This document shows positions 51,101 through 62,658 of a DNA stretch of 64,000 bases, piece by piece. The notes beneath the pieces are model-generated. The model was not told the origin of the DNA, made no database searches, and saw only the letters and a list, made by a program, of their open reading frames with translations. Made by a program: the position numbers and the translations under genes. The DNA comes from Sarcocystis neurona (taxonomy: Eukaryota > Apicomplexa > Conoidasida > Eucoccidiorida > Sarcocystidae). The first letter of the stretch is position 1; every line of letters begins with the position of its first letter. Where the stretch lies: NCBI GenBank assembly GCA_000727475.1, contig KL647291.1:464739-528738 (forward strand), in the 5' to 3' direction.

Positions 51101-52301
51101 CGTCAGGCTTTAATCTAACGGAGGCAGCACCCAAAAGTTGCGCTGCTGCATCCACATTCGGGGAAGCCATATTAAACATAAACTCGTCCATCGACTTCAT
51201 CATGTTCGGAGAGCATCCGGTTTTCAGTGCTTCACTAAAGGGCACTGGACTACACAAAGGACTGATTACTTTTATAGAGAAACTAGACAACTGACATGAG
51301 GAGACCGCAGTGCACTTGCATGTGGACCAGACAACGCAGATTACAAAATGTCTTGTGCATCGGCAAAACACCCACGCTTAACGAGACAGGCTGTTTCAGG
51401 TGAGCTTCATTTGTTTGCTGTGTGTAAAGGTGCTACACATTCCATGCACTTGGACTTCCAAAGCCCGCATCTGCAAGGTCTCCGTCCATCCTCGTCCAGT
51501 CCATACAAGACATGCGCACGGAACTGTTCAAACCGTACTAGTGATCGTACGGAACGCACGGCAGAAACCTGCGCCTCTTTGAGACAAAAAACTTAGAAGC
51601 GTACTTAATCTCTTGTCCACCGACATGGTTACGGGGGAGACAAGAAGTTAAAAGTATAACCTACGCCTCGATTAACATACAACTGGGAAGTTTCGGACTC
51701 ATTTATACATTCGGGGACGTCACGTGAGGCGACGAAGAAAGTTCTTTGTATAGATGCGGCCAAGTTGTTCTCGTCCTTCACCTTGCATCACCAGGAATGT
51801 CTGTCAGAAAGTATCCCGCGCCTGTCGAGAATGATTTCGCTTCTGCGGGAGGGCACATCCGCAAGCATGTATCCCGCAAAAATTCCTACACACTCAAATA
51901 TGCCGTCCACTACACCCGCCAACCAGAATGCGTCTTTCAGATTCAAACCCAAGACGGCGCCTACCTCACGCTCCACGCTCTAGACATAAGCATACTCAAA
52001 CGTGCAGCACACACTTTACACATTACAAAATATCACCTCTAGCAAAACTTCCATGGCCTTGGGCGTCCTTTCGTCGCGTACGTACGCCTTGTATTGCCCG
52101 CGCCGAGGTTCGAATGAAAACTGGGGAAATGACCCAGCGCGCATTCGTTGTACAGCCACAAAGATTCCTGCTACATACACTTCTTCAAGAACACACACAC
52201 GGCTAAACATAGGTGAATCTGTTGCTCGAGTGGGTGTCACGTGCACGGCCAGTCCTCACGCGACACTTTTGACAGCACGCAGCAGCGGCGGAACATCTTA
52301 T
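48101..52301. other. Intergenic, repeat-poor, no firm gene
   Basis: Here the window changes from repeat-rich to repeat-poor; only short TA runs remain (49830-49840, 50920-50930). Several frames of 90-160 codons exist (48492-48791 +, 48924-49403 +, 51090-51371 -), without domains or splice support. The left end should contain the V-ATPase D 3' untranslated region, the right end that of the minus-strand gene. Confidence 0.5.
51746..52042 (+). CDS. Unassigned open frame (weak)
   Basis: From the inner ATG at 51799 the frame has many codons ending in C and a varied protein composition, ending at TAG 52040-52042. The minus strand is also open over 51788-51976 with Gly/Val/Asp-rich composition and could instead be an exon of a minus-strand gene. 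Nothing in it is recognised, and strand cannot be decided by eye. Confidence 0.2.
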   Translation: MYRCGQVVLVLHLASPGMSVRKYPAPVENDFASAGGHIRKHVSRKNSYTLKYAVHYTRQPECVFQIQTQDGAYLTLHALDISILKRAAHTLHITKYHL

Positions 52302-55300
52302 TCATAGCAAAGGGAGAAGGGCCACAGCAAGAGAGACTGCAGTCCAAAGTGAAACCTTCCCAGTCGGAGAGATCTGCTCCGAAGAGGACGAAACGGACGA
52401 CGCTAGAAACATAACGTTGAGAATATGCTTGGCATTAATGTGCTTCTCCACAACTTGGATGCAGAGCCCAGTGCCCAAAGAGACTGCCTGGTAACCGCGT
52501 GGCCAGCTAAAACGATAAATATCGAAGGATGAAGTCGGGACAGCACCGGGCGTCACTGGTGGCGGTGGCGGCGTCGGCTGAGCCGGTAGCTGCTCCCAAA
52601 AATCTGCAAGAGGAGAAGCGAAAATGAAGTACGCGGAGTAACGCACACGGGGGAGAGAACGGTCGCATGCCAGTGGGTTTGTGAGGTTTCTCTTATCAGC
52701 TACAGTGTCGAATAGGATTTGGAACGCTTCGGAGCGAAACGCTCCAGGCATTATCTCATATTTCTGCTTATCCAGATTTAGTATTGAAAACTTTCGGCCA
52801 GCAACCATGCGAACAAGTAGTGAGTCTTGCTGCTCAGGCAAGCCACCTGACAAGTCGAGAAAAATATTTTCATCCACGTCAGAGATAACTGTAAATTCAG
52901 CGCTTGACAATATCCACGACAGCAGAAGCAGCAACAGCAACAGAAGCGAACGTGGGGACACCAAAGAGCCGCAGCAGCGGTGGCGTGACTTAGGAAAGTG
53001 GGTTGCCCACCACGGTAAAGAGTGAAAGCGACTGCGAAGGAAGAACGGACGTGCCGTCGGAGAGCGCGACCAAGAACACAAGAAGATAACGTGGAAAACT
53101 GCGGAAGAAACCAGAGGTAACCGATACCCCGCAGTAGAAATCAGAGCGGTTAGCAAGGGAAAAGGACGATTACGAAGTTGCGAATAGTGACACATCATTG
53201 GTCGCGTTTCTCGCTCCTGTGCAGCAGAGGGAGCGACAGGGGGCGAAGGAGAAGACCACTCTGAAAGAATCCGCTCTGTTTTTGACACGTCAGACAATGT
53301 AGAACATAAAAACAATACGGATAAATCTGCTTCTCTTATCTCATCCATCTTCGTACAACCTGCAGCCGCGGCAGCAGTAACAAGCGAGACAAAACCCCCA
53401 CATCGGCATGCCGCAGCGAGCGAGGGATGAACGGCATCACGCGTCCTCGGCAGTCCAGCCTGATACTCTACCGAAACAGTATACCACGTAACAGCACCAG
53501 CGTGCACTTCACCAGCAGCAGCAGCAAGAGGAGTCCTACTGGCAGCTGCAGTGGTAAGGGCAGTCGGAGAGACCGCGGAGCACTGCGGCACAGGAGGCAA
53601 AACCGCAATCGCGACCGATAAAAAGGCTCCACGGATGTCACCAGGAGGGAGGATGACGAATAAGCCAGCTGGAATGAACTGTAGGACGACGTGCCAAATG
53701 GCTGCGGTACGCCCACGAGTACAAAGGCGGCAAGGCACGAAAAAAGTCGCAGTGGAGCAAAGCAGAGACGGAAGTAGACCAATGAATACGATGCCCTCCT
53801 TTTCGGGCGCAAGGGTAGAGCAGAAAATTATAGCGAGCAAGTATCGTAAAGAACAAAAGGAGGCGGCGGAGGGACGGGACGGGATAACACACACAACAGT
53901 AGAAAATTGTATGAGAAACAGCGAGACTGTGACATCGCGTGACGATGCCGGCAGAGGTGGACTACAAGAAGCAAAGGAACCTACAGACACGTCGTCAGAA
54001 ACGGGATAACAAAGAGAAGAAAACACACAATGTATGTTCGAACGGTTCAGTTGGTCTTTGCCACGCCCACGACCGAGGAGAGTCCCTCGTAGTAAACAAG
54101 ACCACGCGACTGAAGCACTCAGAGACAAGAAAGTGTCACGTGCAGCAGCGAACGTCAACGGAGACAGCTGCGTGGGAGGCAAGGAGGATGAAGAAGTAAG
54201 CAGCAGGAGAAGCCCGTGAGACGCAGACGTACAGAGAGCCCCCAAGTGCTGACGATGCAGAAGGGGAGACGTTTGCACGAGACAAACTAGGTAAGGACAA
54301 AAGCACAACAAGCAAAAACAACATGCAGCGGCCGGACAGGTCGCCCCACTATGAAGGGCACGCAAAAAAAGCGCAGGTCTGAACCTCGGACGCGATGCGC
54401 CAGTAGAACGCAAAACGTTGAGCAGCACACCAACGGTGGATACCGACGAATAAAATTGGAAACGAAATCCCTTCCTCGGTGTCTGAGACCTGCGAAAATG
54501 GGGCGCAGAATAGTAACCCTCCTTGTCATTATCTTCGCCTTTCTCTAAACGTAGCGAACGAGGATCACCAAACCAGGGAGATCTGTGCAAATTTGCTATT
54601 GCTCTAATGCAGAATATTTTTCCCTCAAAGACGCCTCTTTCGCTCGGAACTGGTTTGTTTTTCGAAGAGACGCCCTCAGCATCAGCGGCCTCTGAAACAA
54701 TAGGAAGCTTGTCTTTCGCCGGTATACACACGTACGCATACGGTTCACTGTGAGAGGAATGTGAAGAACATGTTCCTCGTTTCCTCTCCTGCTTCTGTAT
54801 GTTCTTCAGGCGCCACGCGTAATGCAGGGGTATTTGCCCCAGCCACTGCTCGTGTGTAACCTCAGTGCGCTGCTGGGTGTCTATCCACGCAATGGCGAAA
54901 ACACCCGCAGCTTCGCACGAGTAACAAGGGCGTGGCGTCACAAGTAACGTGACAGACCGTTGAAGCAGCATCATCAAAACGGAGACGACTACAGCAAGAA
55001 ACAAATAATAACGACAACTAAAAAACTGGTGTGGCGGAGCGGCAGACAAGGACAGGTAACCAAGAATTACCGAAAGCAGGACCGCAGCACGTCCTGTGCA
55101 AGCAGTCGGGGAGAAAAACGAGAGAAAAGCAGCATTCTGTTTCACAGGTTTCTTTCGCCTCCCGCGGGCTCGCCCCATCTTTGTAGAACAAAGGAGGGAT
55201 AGAAAAGCACATTTGACCTCACTTATTGGGGTAAGCCTTCGTTCACTTGAGTGAGGCATCAGACATATCGACGACGCCACGGCGGCAGCTAACGGACGTT

Positions 55301-56726
55301 CCACAGCGTACACGATGGCATCTCGGATACAACAGAGCGAACACAATAGCAGCATCGGATGCGAAAACAAAGCTAAGGACGACGAATGAGACACAACTGC
55401 GCTACGTAGTCCAAGTAATCGGGAGAGCGATACCCACGTGGTGGGGGTGGGTCCGTAGACAGCTACGTTGAGAATAGCAGACAAAAAAAGCAGACACGGA
55501 GACGTGACATGGCCGCTCTTACACTGGTTAATGTCTCTGTTCTCGAGTCGAACAAACAGATTTGACCAAAGAGCAGGCAGTCCACACGGTGCATCTCGTT
55601 TCTTTTGTGTTACTCCTCTCATGCATCCATCACTGGGTGGCCCTGCAGCAGCGGAACTGCACGAACAACAGTTAGTCTTCGCTTTGAATACGATTCTAGC
55701 CACCGCATCTTTTCCAACCCACACAACACTCGGAGACACGCCTTGAACTCCGGCTTTAGAAAGTACGTCCACACGGGCAAGTAGGCAAGAACTGGGAGGG
55801 GCCAGCTGGCGCCGAACACCGGCAGGCGAAGAAAAGCGCTTGCCTTCTCCGCGCCTGATAAGTATGTACAGAACAAGCAGCAGTGAAGAAGTCACAGCGG
55901 GGTACTTCACCTTCAGCAGCCCAAGTGTGGCTACCCTCGGAGACTCAGTGGAAAGGAAAGTGCAGGCCGCACTGGATATCAGAGCAGCCTCACCCACGTC
56001 ACCTGTCCTTCGCTGGACATACCCACGACTATAGACATGTATAACTCTGTGAATAGGACCAACACACTCCTCCACCCTATGTGACTGCGCCTCCAGCCTG
56101 CAGCACAATGGAGAACAACCGACGCGCGGCAAAGCCACGAAACGGGGTTCACGAACGAGAAAAGCAAACAAATACAAGCAGGGAAGACGAAAGGAGGGCG
56201 ATGCACCGTAGAAAATGGGGGCAGCGCGTGAAACGCAAGAAGCGCTGAGGAAATGAATATAGACTATGTTGCATTTTTCTCGTCGTACTGTTCTCTTTTG
56301 TACGAATGTGTTTCTTCCGTGGCACGCCGCTGCGGGCGACGGAGAAGCACTGAATTGCCACTCGCACGTCCACACTGTGCGCATCTGCTTGCTGACGAAG
56401 TGGTATGCTTTCTCAAAGAGGAGAGGACTGTCACGTTTGGCAGACAGGGGCCTGTCGCCGGAGACGCGGAGCTCGACAGGTTGATCACATACAGCCTCTT
56501 GTGCAGCAGGTAACAGGACCGTCCTTCTGCGAAGGAATGGCTTCCTCGCAAAAACAGCCGCAGCTTCCTCATTCTGTGAAACGCCATCGCTTGAAGACGG
56601 CCGTCTCACGGAAAATCGAAACGGATTACAACGGTGGACCAACGCGGCAGACAGGGGTGACGGGCGCAAGGTGCTGCTGAGCGGCTCGTTCCTCAACTGC
56701 TCGGTAGACTCGATAGACGGCATCAT
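52302..56726 (-). CDS. Unrecognised minus-strand gene in a 1474-codon open frame; C-terminal GPI-anchor-like domain
   Basis: The frame is open from two adjacent ATGs (56726, 56723) to a stop at 52302. The minus strand is pyrimidine-rich, which lowers stop frequency, so part of this is probably CT-rich intron read through rather than protein. Two parts look like real exons. One is about 54300-54950, which has mixed, charged composition. The other is the last 215 residues, where a run of Leu ending SWILSSA resembles a signal peptide (near residues 1256-1273); it is followed by about 170 residues with two Cys and a Pro-rich linker, then a small-residue site and a 15-residue hydrophobic tail (VSLWTAVSLAVALLPLL) typical of GPI attachment. 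A secreted surface protein is therefore plausible, but it does not match the Eimeria SAG/TA4 pattern. There is no in-frame Met close before the signal-like run, so a 5' exon would be needed. Confidence 0.35.
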   Translation of the reverse strand: MMPSIESTEQLRNEPLSSTLRPSPLSAALVHRCNPFRFSVRRPSSSDGVSQNEEAAAVFARKPFLRRRTVLLPAAQEAVCDQPVELRVSGDRPLSAKRDSPLLFEKAYHFVSKQMRTVWTCEWQFSASPSPAAACHGRNTFVQKRTVRREKCNIVYIHFLSASCVSRAAPIFYGASPSFRLPCLYLFAFLVREPRFVALPRVGCSPLCCRLEAQSHRVEECVGPIHRVIHVYSRGYVQRRTGDVGEAALISSAACTFLSTESPRVATLGLLKVKYPAVTSSLLLVLYILIRRGEGKRFSSPAGVRRQLAPPSSCLLARVDVLSKAGVQGVSPSVVWVGKDAVARIVFKAKTNCCSCSSAAAGPPSDGCMRGVTQKKRDAPCGLPALWSNLFVRLENRDINQCKSGHVTSPCLLFLSAILNVAVYGPTPTTWVSLSRLLGLRSAVVSHSSSLALFSHPMLLLCSLCCIRDAIVYAVERPLAAAVASSICLMPHSSERRLTPISEVKCAFLSLLCSTKMGRARGRRKKPVKQNAAFLSFFSPTACTGRAAVLLSVILGYLSLSAAPPHQFFSCRYYLFLAVVVSVLMMLLQRSVTLLVTPRPCYSCEAAGVFAIAWIDTQQRTEVTHEQWLGQIPLHYAWRLKNIQKQERKRGTCSSHSSHSEPYAYVCIPAKDKLPIVSEAADAEGVSSKNKPVPSERGVFEGKIFCIRAIANLHRSPWFGDPRSLRLEKGEDNDKEGYYSAPHFRRSQTPRKGFRFQFYSSVSTVGVLLNVLRSTGASRPRFRPALFLRALHSGATCPAAACCFCLLCFCPYLVCLVQTSPLLHRQHLGALCTSASHGLLLLLTSSSSLPPTQLSPLTFAAARDTFLSLSASVAWSCLLRGTLLGRGRGKDQLNRSNIHCVFSSLCYPVSDDVSVGSFASCSPPLPASSRDVTVSLFLIQFSTVVCVIPSRPSAASFCSLRYLLAIIFCSTLAPEKEGIVFIGLLPSLLCSTATFFVPCRLCTRGRTAAIWHVVLQFIPAGLFVILPPGDIRGAFLSVAIAVLPPVPQCSAVSPTALTTAAASRTPLAAAAGEVHAGAVTWYTVSVEYQAGLPRTRDAVHPSLAAACRCGGFVSLVTAAAAAGCTKMDEIREADLSVLFLCSTLSDVSKTERILSEWSSPSPPVAPSAAQERETRPMMCHYSQLRNRPFPLLTALISTAGYRLPLVSSAVFHVIFLCSWSRSPTARPFFLRSRFHSLPWWATHFPKSRHRCCGSLVSPRSLLLLLLLLLSWILSSAEFTVISDVDENIFLDLSGGLPEQQDSLLVRMVAGRKFSILNLDKQKYEIMPGAFRSEAFQILFDTVADKRNLTNPLACDRSLPRVRYSAYFIFASPLADFWEQLPAQPTPPPPPVTPGAVPTSSFDIYRFSWPRGYQAVSLGTGLCIQVVEKHINAKHILNVMFLASSVSSSSEQISPTGKVSLWTAVSLAVALLPLL

Positions 56727-57024
56727 TGCCAGTCACCGGGCCAGAAGTTTTGACGTGTGCTCATTTTTTTCGAGCAGTGCAGGACACTCGATGCGGTTGC
56801 AGCTGAGGAAACGTATTTCTGACGCAGTAAAGAAGAGCCACGCGGGCATCGGAAAGACCGGCTCCACGGTCGGTAGTCCCGAAAGACGGCATCATTGCCA
56901 CTCACCGGGCCAGAAGTTTTGACGTGTGCTCATTTTTTTCGAGCAGTGCAGCACACTCGATACGGTTGTAGATGGAGTAGACGTATTTCTGGCGCAGCAG
57001 AGCGACGCGGGCATCGGAAAGACC
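56715..57024. repeat. Tandem duplication, ~165-169-bp unit, two copies
   Basis: Copy 1 starts AGACGGCATCATTGCCAGTC at 56715 and copy 2 starts AGACGGCATCATTGCCACTC at 56884. They share long identical blocks, such as CCGGGCCAGAAGTTTTGACG and GCGGGCATCGGAAAGACC, with scattered differences in the middle. The left copy covers the start codons of the minus-strand open frame. Confidence 0.9.
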
Positions 57025-60000
57025 ACTTTCACGACACTTGTGCGCATACGTACTCACAGGATCTTAGGAATGTTGGCAGCTGTTGCGACATAGAATTTCA
57101 GAGCTCTAAAGTGTAATGGAAGTACAAATGCTTATCCGTAAAATCGCCGCACAGGAGGAGCACAAGGAAGACGACAAAAGAACTCATTTGGATCAAAAAG
57201 CAACAAGTGCATATTCACGTGCGCACACCTGTAGCAGTCCGTCAAGAAAAATGTGTGCGGACGGGGAACACATGGGGCATTTCCCTTTCATCCATTTGTG
57301 GACGTCACGGGCCAGTGTGGCAGGACGCGCGAGAAACAACGGCCTACCAGCGTTAAATTCCGACCGTAAAGCGCACGTCCCCCCAGCAAGCAGCACTGCT
57401 ACAGAGCAACCGCGGAACAAGAGAAATCAGGAACCTTCACCTGTCGAAGACGACAACCCCAACTAGAAAGTTGGAGATGGCGACCTAGGCAGCACCAAGG
57501 CAGAACAGTGCAAGATTTTGAGTTCATGAACGTGAAATTCTATGCGTTGGAGGCTACGTTGTGGCCCCTCTCAATCAAGGCTCCAGCATAACAGAGATCT
57601 ACAAAGAAGCCACCGTACTAGCGGACTTAAGAGACCACGAGGCTGGTAGGGAATACGTTGACAAAACGAACAGCTGCTCAGCCAGCGCCGTTTTCCTGCA
57701 TCGCTGCCACAGGTGTCGTGCCGCATGCCGTACGGTTGAGTTATGCGTGGCGCATGCCCCAAGCGACGCGCTGAGCAACATCTGCAAGAAGACTTGGCAA
57801 AACCGCTGCAAAATAACGAATACCGAATACCCAGTGCACGGTAAATGGTGTGATCGTGGGGGAGTGTCCGTGAGGCAATTATGAAGGACACTGGTGTAGA
57901 CAGCCGTCTCTTTATACCAGAGGCGCACACCACAGTGTAGGCAACGACTACGCACCAGAGACAGCCGGAAAGGATTGGCCAACCTCGCGGCACGCCCGGC
58001 CGTACACACGAGGTGCTCGACGTACTTTCGACGATTTTGGCACACTCAACCGTATTAGAGGCACTGCGCATCTTTTCCGCTTCTTTATCGGACCTTCGTT
58101 TGCGTACCCTCTCCACCCAGCGCCACAGAGACGGTGGCGTGGCGTGGGATGCTCTGTGTTCCATACGCGGAGAAAACAGGTGTCGTGATCAGCAAATGCC
58201 ATGCATAAGTAGCAGTCGGGCTAAGCCACGCCACACGGAACACGGGAACTGTATGCTTGATCACGTTTTTCGCTCCATGCCCAAAATTCACATTTAAAAT
58301 TAGCCTGGGATACGTCTTCCTCGTTACGTCGCGAAAGCAGGGCGAGTTGCACGCGTCGTCGCATCATCGTCATATGCGGCAGCCTCCTTCCCCAGCAACA
58401 TTTACACGTACGCGCTCGAGCCGCACGCAGTTGTCAAAGTGTTCACTGCGGTTAAATAACAAGTGAATTAAATGGAAGTTCCGTAGCAACTCTATTGCGC
58501 TCGACTTCCAAGCGTGTACGCAAGATTCGCGTAGGCGTGGAAGTGAGAAGTTGGCATTACACAGTGGTAATGCGAAGTGATGCTGACTTAACAGACCGCG
58601 TGTGTTCAGAAGGTAACTCACAACACTGGACGATGTCTATACATTTTTCCCGCTGAAATGATTGTCTTCTGCTGAGACAGGACGCGGAGCTATGGCATTA
58701 TGTCAGTTTAGCACAATGAGCGCATTACTGCAGGGAAAACTGCACTTCGTGCATGCACATAAGTCCAAGGTCAAGTCGCTGAGACTGCATCGTATTTTTC
58801 TTCGAAGCTTTGTGGATGTTCCTAAGTTGTTCCGAAGGCAGCCATGCTTCCGTAATCACCGAGCAACAGGAGACAACATCGAGTGTAACCAGGAATGAAG
58901 TACCTGCAGCAGAAGCCGTACTGTTGGGTTGGAGTGATTTGCGATGCCTCATTGTCGTGTCATTTGCTCTATGGACAGTACTGCTACCAAATGATTTCCA
59001 CAGAATATTTACAGTGAATTTCCATCGTGACGTGGAATGGAGCTGCTGCAACATACATTAGACGATATGGCCTAGTCTCAGACGACACCCGCTCTTATTT
59101 TTGCAAGCCTCCTGGAGCTTTAAAAGAGGTAGTGAGTTGCTGTTGCGTAAACTAGACGTTACAATACATGCTAGTGTCCCACAAGAGAAGTTACTCTGTT
59201 TTGTGAGCCGTTTGAAGTTTCAGACGAGGTGACGTTTGAGGTAAACACGCTGGTTGTCATGTAATATACGCACCATGAAGCAGTCGACCAGAGAGCGTGG
59301 TGTGCGCACATTCGTAGCCCGAAGTACAGGAGGCTGACGTCAAGTTCCACATAGATCTCTACTGTTTTCGATATTTCAGGCGCAGCATATTCCAGGAAGT
59401 CTTTTAGTGGAAAATTAGTATCTGAAATCTCAAGCCACACGCAGTGCGGTGCTGCAGCTCGTAATCTAGCCTCAACTTGGCGCACCTTCGGGGACCGTGT
59501 GATACTGCACTTAGTTTGCAGCACGTGAGCACGCAGGCGCACGGCAGCCACGCGCGGATGGCACCCTGTGTTAAGTGCTTGTTTAGCGCGAGTTGCGCAA
59601 GACGGGAACGAGCACCAGTGTATTTATTATACGCTTATGCATCACGTCTGCTGGTTTGACAGATGAGAGGCCTCGGTGGGTGCCTTCAACGTTTCACAGG
59701 GGGTACTCGAAATACCAAAATTCCACTAGTCCCACTCAGCGTGTGATTTATGACTGTGCATCGTCTATTGTAGGCAATACTTGCCCTTTGTCGTGAAGAC
59801 GATGTGCACGTAGAGCACCCACCTGTAATGTCTTCTACAATTGGCGGCATGAGAAAGCTGAGCGGTACAACGGATATTGCGAAGCACAGCGAACAGCGAA
59901 GCTTGAGGAACTGCATGGGTGACTCTCCGCCCTTACAAACTCTAGGTATTGTGTAACAGGTGCATCCGACCTCCCAGCACAGAAGCAAAAGGTTGTACAA

Positions 60001-62658
60001 CGCGGACGCGGAATCTTCGAGTCGATCGAGCCCTCATAGCTTCGAGTACGGAACATCCTGGAACGCTCTGCATCAGGGGAGATAACTGTAGGCACCGACA
60101 CAAACTGAAGGAGCCTTCAGTGCGAAATACTGCGCAACGTACAGTCCTTGGACCTAGTTAAGGAGCGCCGCTTCATACACGTAGGGGGCGTTTTGGCTGC
60201 AAGACTGTGCCGCGGGTCACATCACACGAAGCTCTTCTCTACTTGTGAGGATGTGGATGGTGAAAATATGAGGCGCACAAGGTCCAGTATTTCTCACAAG
60301 GGTGTCTTTCTCCCGTATTCCACGTCCGAGTTACCTGCGGAACTCTAAGTCCTCTGAACTTGCCACCCTGACCTGAGAGCTTTGTGGCCTGTAGGTTGAC
60401 CCCGACATCAACGTTTTATGGCACATCAACAGTAGTCAGGAAGCGGAATTACGCTGTGAACTGACATGTCGTGGACGGCAGCGGAGTGAATACGACGTTT
60501 CTTCTTGTCTTTCAAGGAAGAAAACAACGTACACCAGTTCGCTTGGCAGATGACCCACTTGCACCTGCCCTGTCCTGCGAAGGAAATACGCACTGCGCTA
60601 AAGCGCCGCACTGCGTACACCTGCACGTCTCCCATCTGCACGTCTTCGACCTGCACCTAGAACAAGCACTGCGCTCAACTGGCGAGGCATTTTGTGGCGT
60701 GTACGTGCTGATACGCATGTACACGGTGCTCACGTGCGCGGAGGAAATTTGTACTCAAGTTACAACGCTTACATCTTTCCATCCCATTTGTTCGTTGTGA
60801 CCACAGCGAGCTCAGCCTCAGTGTCGCGCCCTGTCGAGCAGGAAGATAACAGAAGATCATGCTTGATCAGTCCCCCACTCATCCGTGACACGGGACGCAG
60901 TGATAAACGATCCCCAGCGACGACGAAGTACCTCCTTCAATGCCATCGTGGAAAATATGTGTTGCACGCGTCTCTTTATATTGTAAGACGTCTGTTGCAC
61001 GCATCCTATATAGTAAAGGTTACCCCCTTAGGGCTTCGTCGGACACAAATTTGTGTTAAGGAGTTCGCCGCTGTTGACTCACTGATCCAAGATCTTGGTG
61101 AAATTCCGTTTCTGGACGTTTCTGCGCTTGAGGTCAGAGTGACGTCCGCGTGATGTCACAACGCGTTTTCATACTCGGATTCGTCGGATTCGTCCGGGGA
61201 GACAGCGGACGAGGTGCAGCGCGAGCTCTGACTGGCAAGGTGTGTCTTCAGCGCACTTGATACAACTGGAGGTGGCGAAAGCAGGACGACGCAAACGGGT
61301 ATCTGATGCGGAAACAAAGGCACAACATAAGACGCAGGTATATATACGTAGAGGCAGCCTGTAACAGATGTGCTGACGTCGGCAGCTAGACACATGCGGC
61401 TAGGACCTCAGCAGCAACTCTGTGGGACGGCGAACAAATAACTGCCTCCCAGCTTAGTGCACTATGAAGGAAATCGTTGCCTGCGCCGCCTGTTGTAGTT
61501 TTTACAATAGTTTGCACGTGCAATGGCCTTCAAGCCCTCCGCTGCAGGCACCGAATTTAACAATGGACGCAGCTGCCTTGCACTGATGAGTTCGCAGCTG
61601 CGCACTTCCTCCGTCTCAAGAACACTTCCCCGTTCGTGACGCATGTCATAAAAGGCTGCATTGTGAAGGCGTACAGCGGCCCTGGTCCTCAAGCGCGACC
61701 CCCTGTGCCAACCGTAATGTCGCATTAGCGCACTGGACGAACCATTCTCCTGGCAGCATTTCGCGTCGTAGCAGTGTCGTTCCACGTAACCGAGCCACTA
61801 GCTTCGCCGACTAGCTTGCTGCCAATACCATTGCAGCGAATGACCAGCACAGGTATCCACGTCGCAATTCTTGCGCGAGTGTCGGCACTTATCAAGCCGG
61901 TGGGCCCTCCAGGTTGGTTTTGGTCACTGCAGGTCATACGGGGCGAACCACCTTCAAATGATGCTGCACGTACGTGTCCCACAAGGGGACGGATTATGCT
62001 GTCCAGTCGTGAGGACAACGAAGGGGATTCTGATGTAGTTCATCCAGATGTATACTGGAGCTGCGACCTAGACGCTCAAAGGGCTACACGGTGCACGTGG
62101 TGGCAAGTGCGCGTAGCGGTGTCACGAAGGGAAAGGAAAAATGTAACACATTTGGGATGTAACAAATAGCTTCTGAACACGCTCTCCAGCAAAACCACAG
62201 AAGTACTGCGCGCACCCTTCTGCGGGTACGTTTCCCGTTTTTCTCGCCGCCGTATACGACTGTTACGCGCCCCTTTTACTTCTGCTCGGCACAATTCTCA
62301 AATGTTTTGGTTTTAAGGCTTGGTGTTTCCGTAAACACGCACAGCCTTGCCGCAACGTCCCAGTGCTGCGCTTCAGGACGCCCCGGTGGGCTGTACCGCG
62401 CGCACATGAAGACGTGCCTCAGGTTCGATAGTTTCGCTGCTGTTGAATATATAGCTTGCATACAGGACACCACGGGGTCGTCAAGCTTCGAAAATATGCA
62501 GCGCGGAGTATTTCTCCACTTGTGTGTGAGTGTCCAGACGAACACGCGGGTTAGCGGCTTTGTTTTTTAGTAGCGAGTAACGAAGAGAACAAATCACTGA
62601 GCAGTAAGGGCGCAAAGTCAGGCAAAACCGGCCACCCTCTTTTTTGTCCCCTTGTCAG
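57025..62658. other. Repeat-poor region with weak reading frames only
   Basis: Several short frames were inspected. 57561-57884 (+) encodes a Cys-rich 107-residue stretch. 57571-58164 (-) is open over the same place. 60692-61153 (+) and 61774-62169 (+) have mixed composition near their 3' ends. None has a recognisable domain or a clear splice partner. A small triplication of CTGCACGTCT-like units lies at 60619-60655. Confidence 0.45.

Noticed and set aside
52302..53000. Assignment of the GPI-like C terminus to the Eimeria SAG/TA4 family
   Set aside because: The signal and GPI features fit, but only two Cys are present and the typical SAG sequence pattern is not seen.
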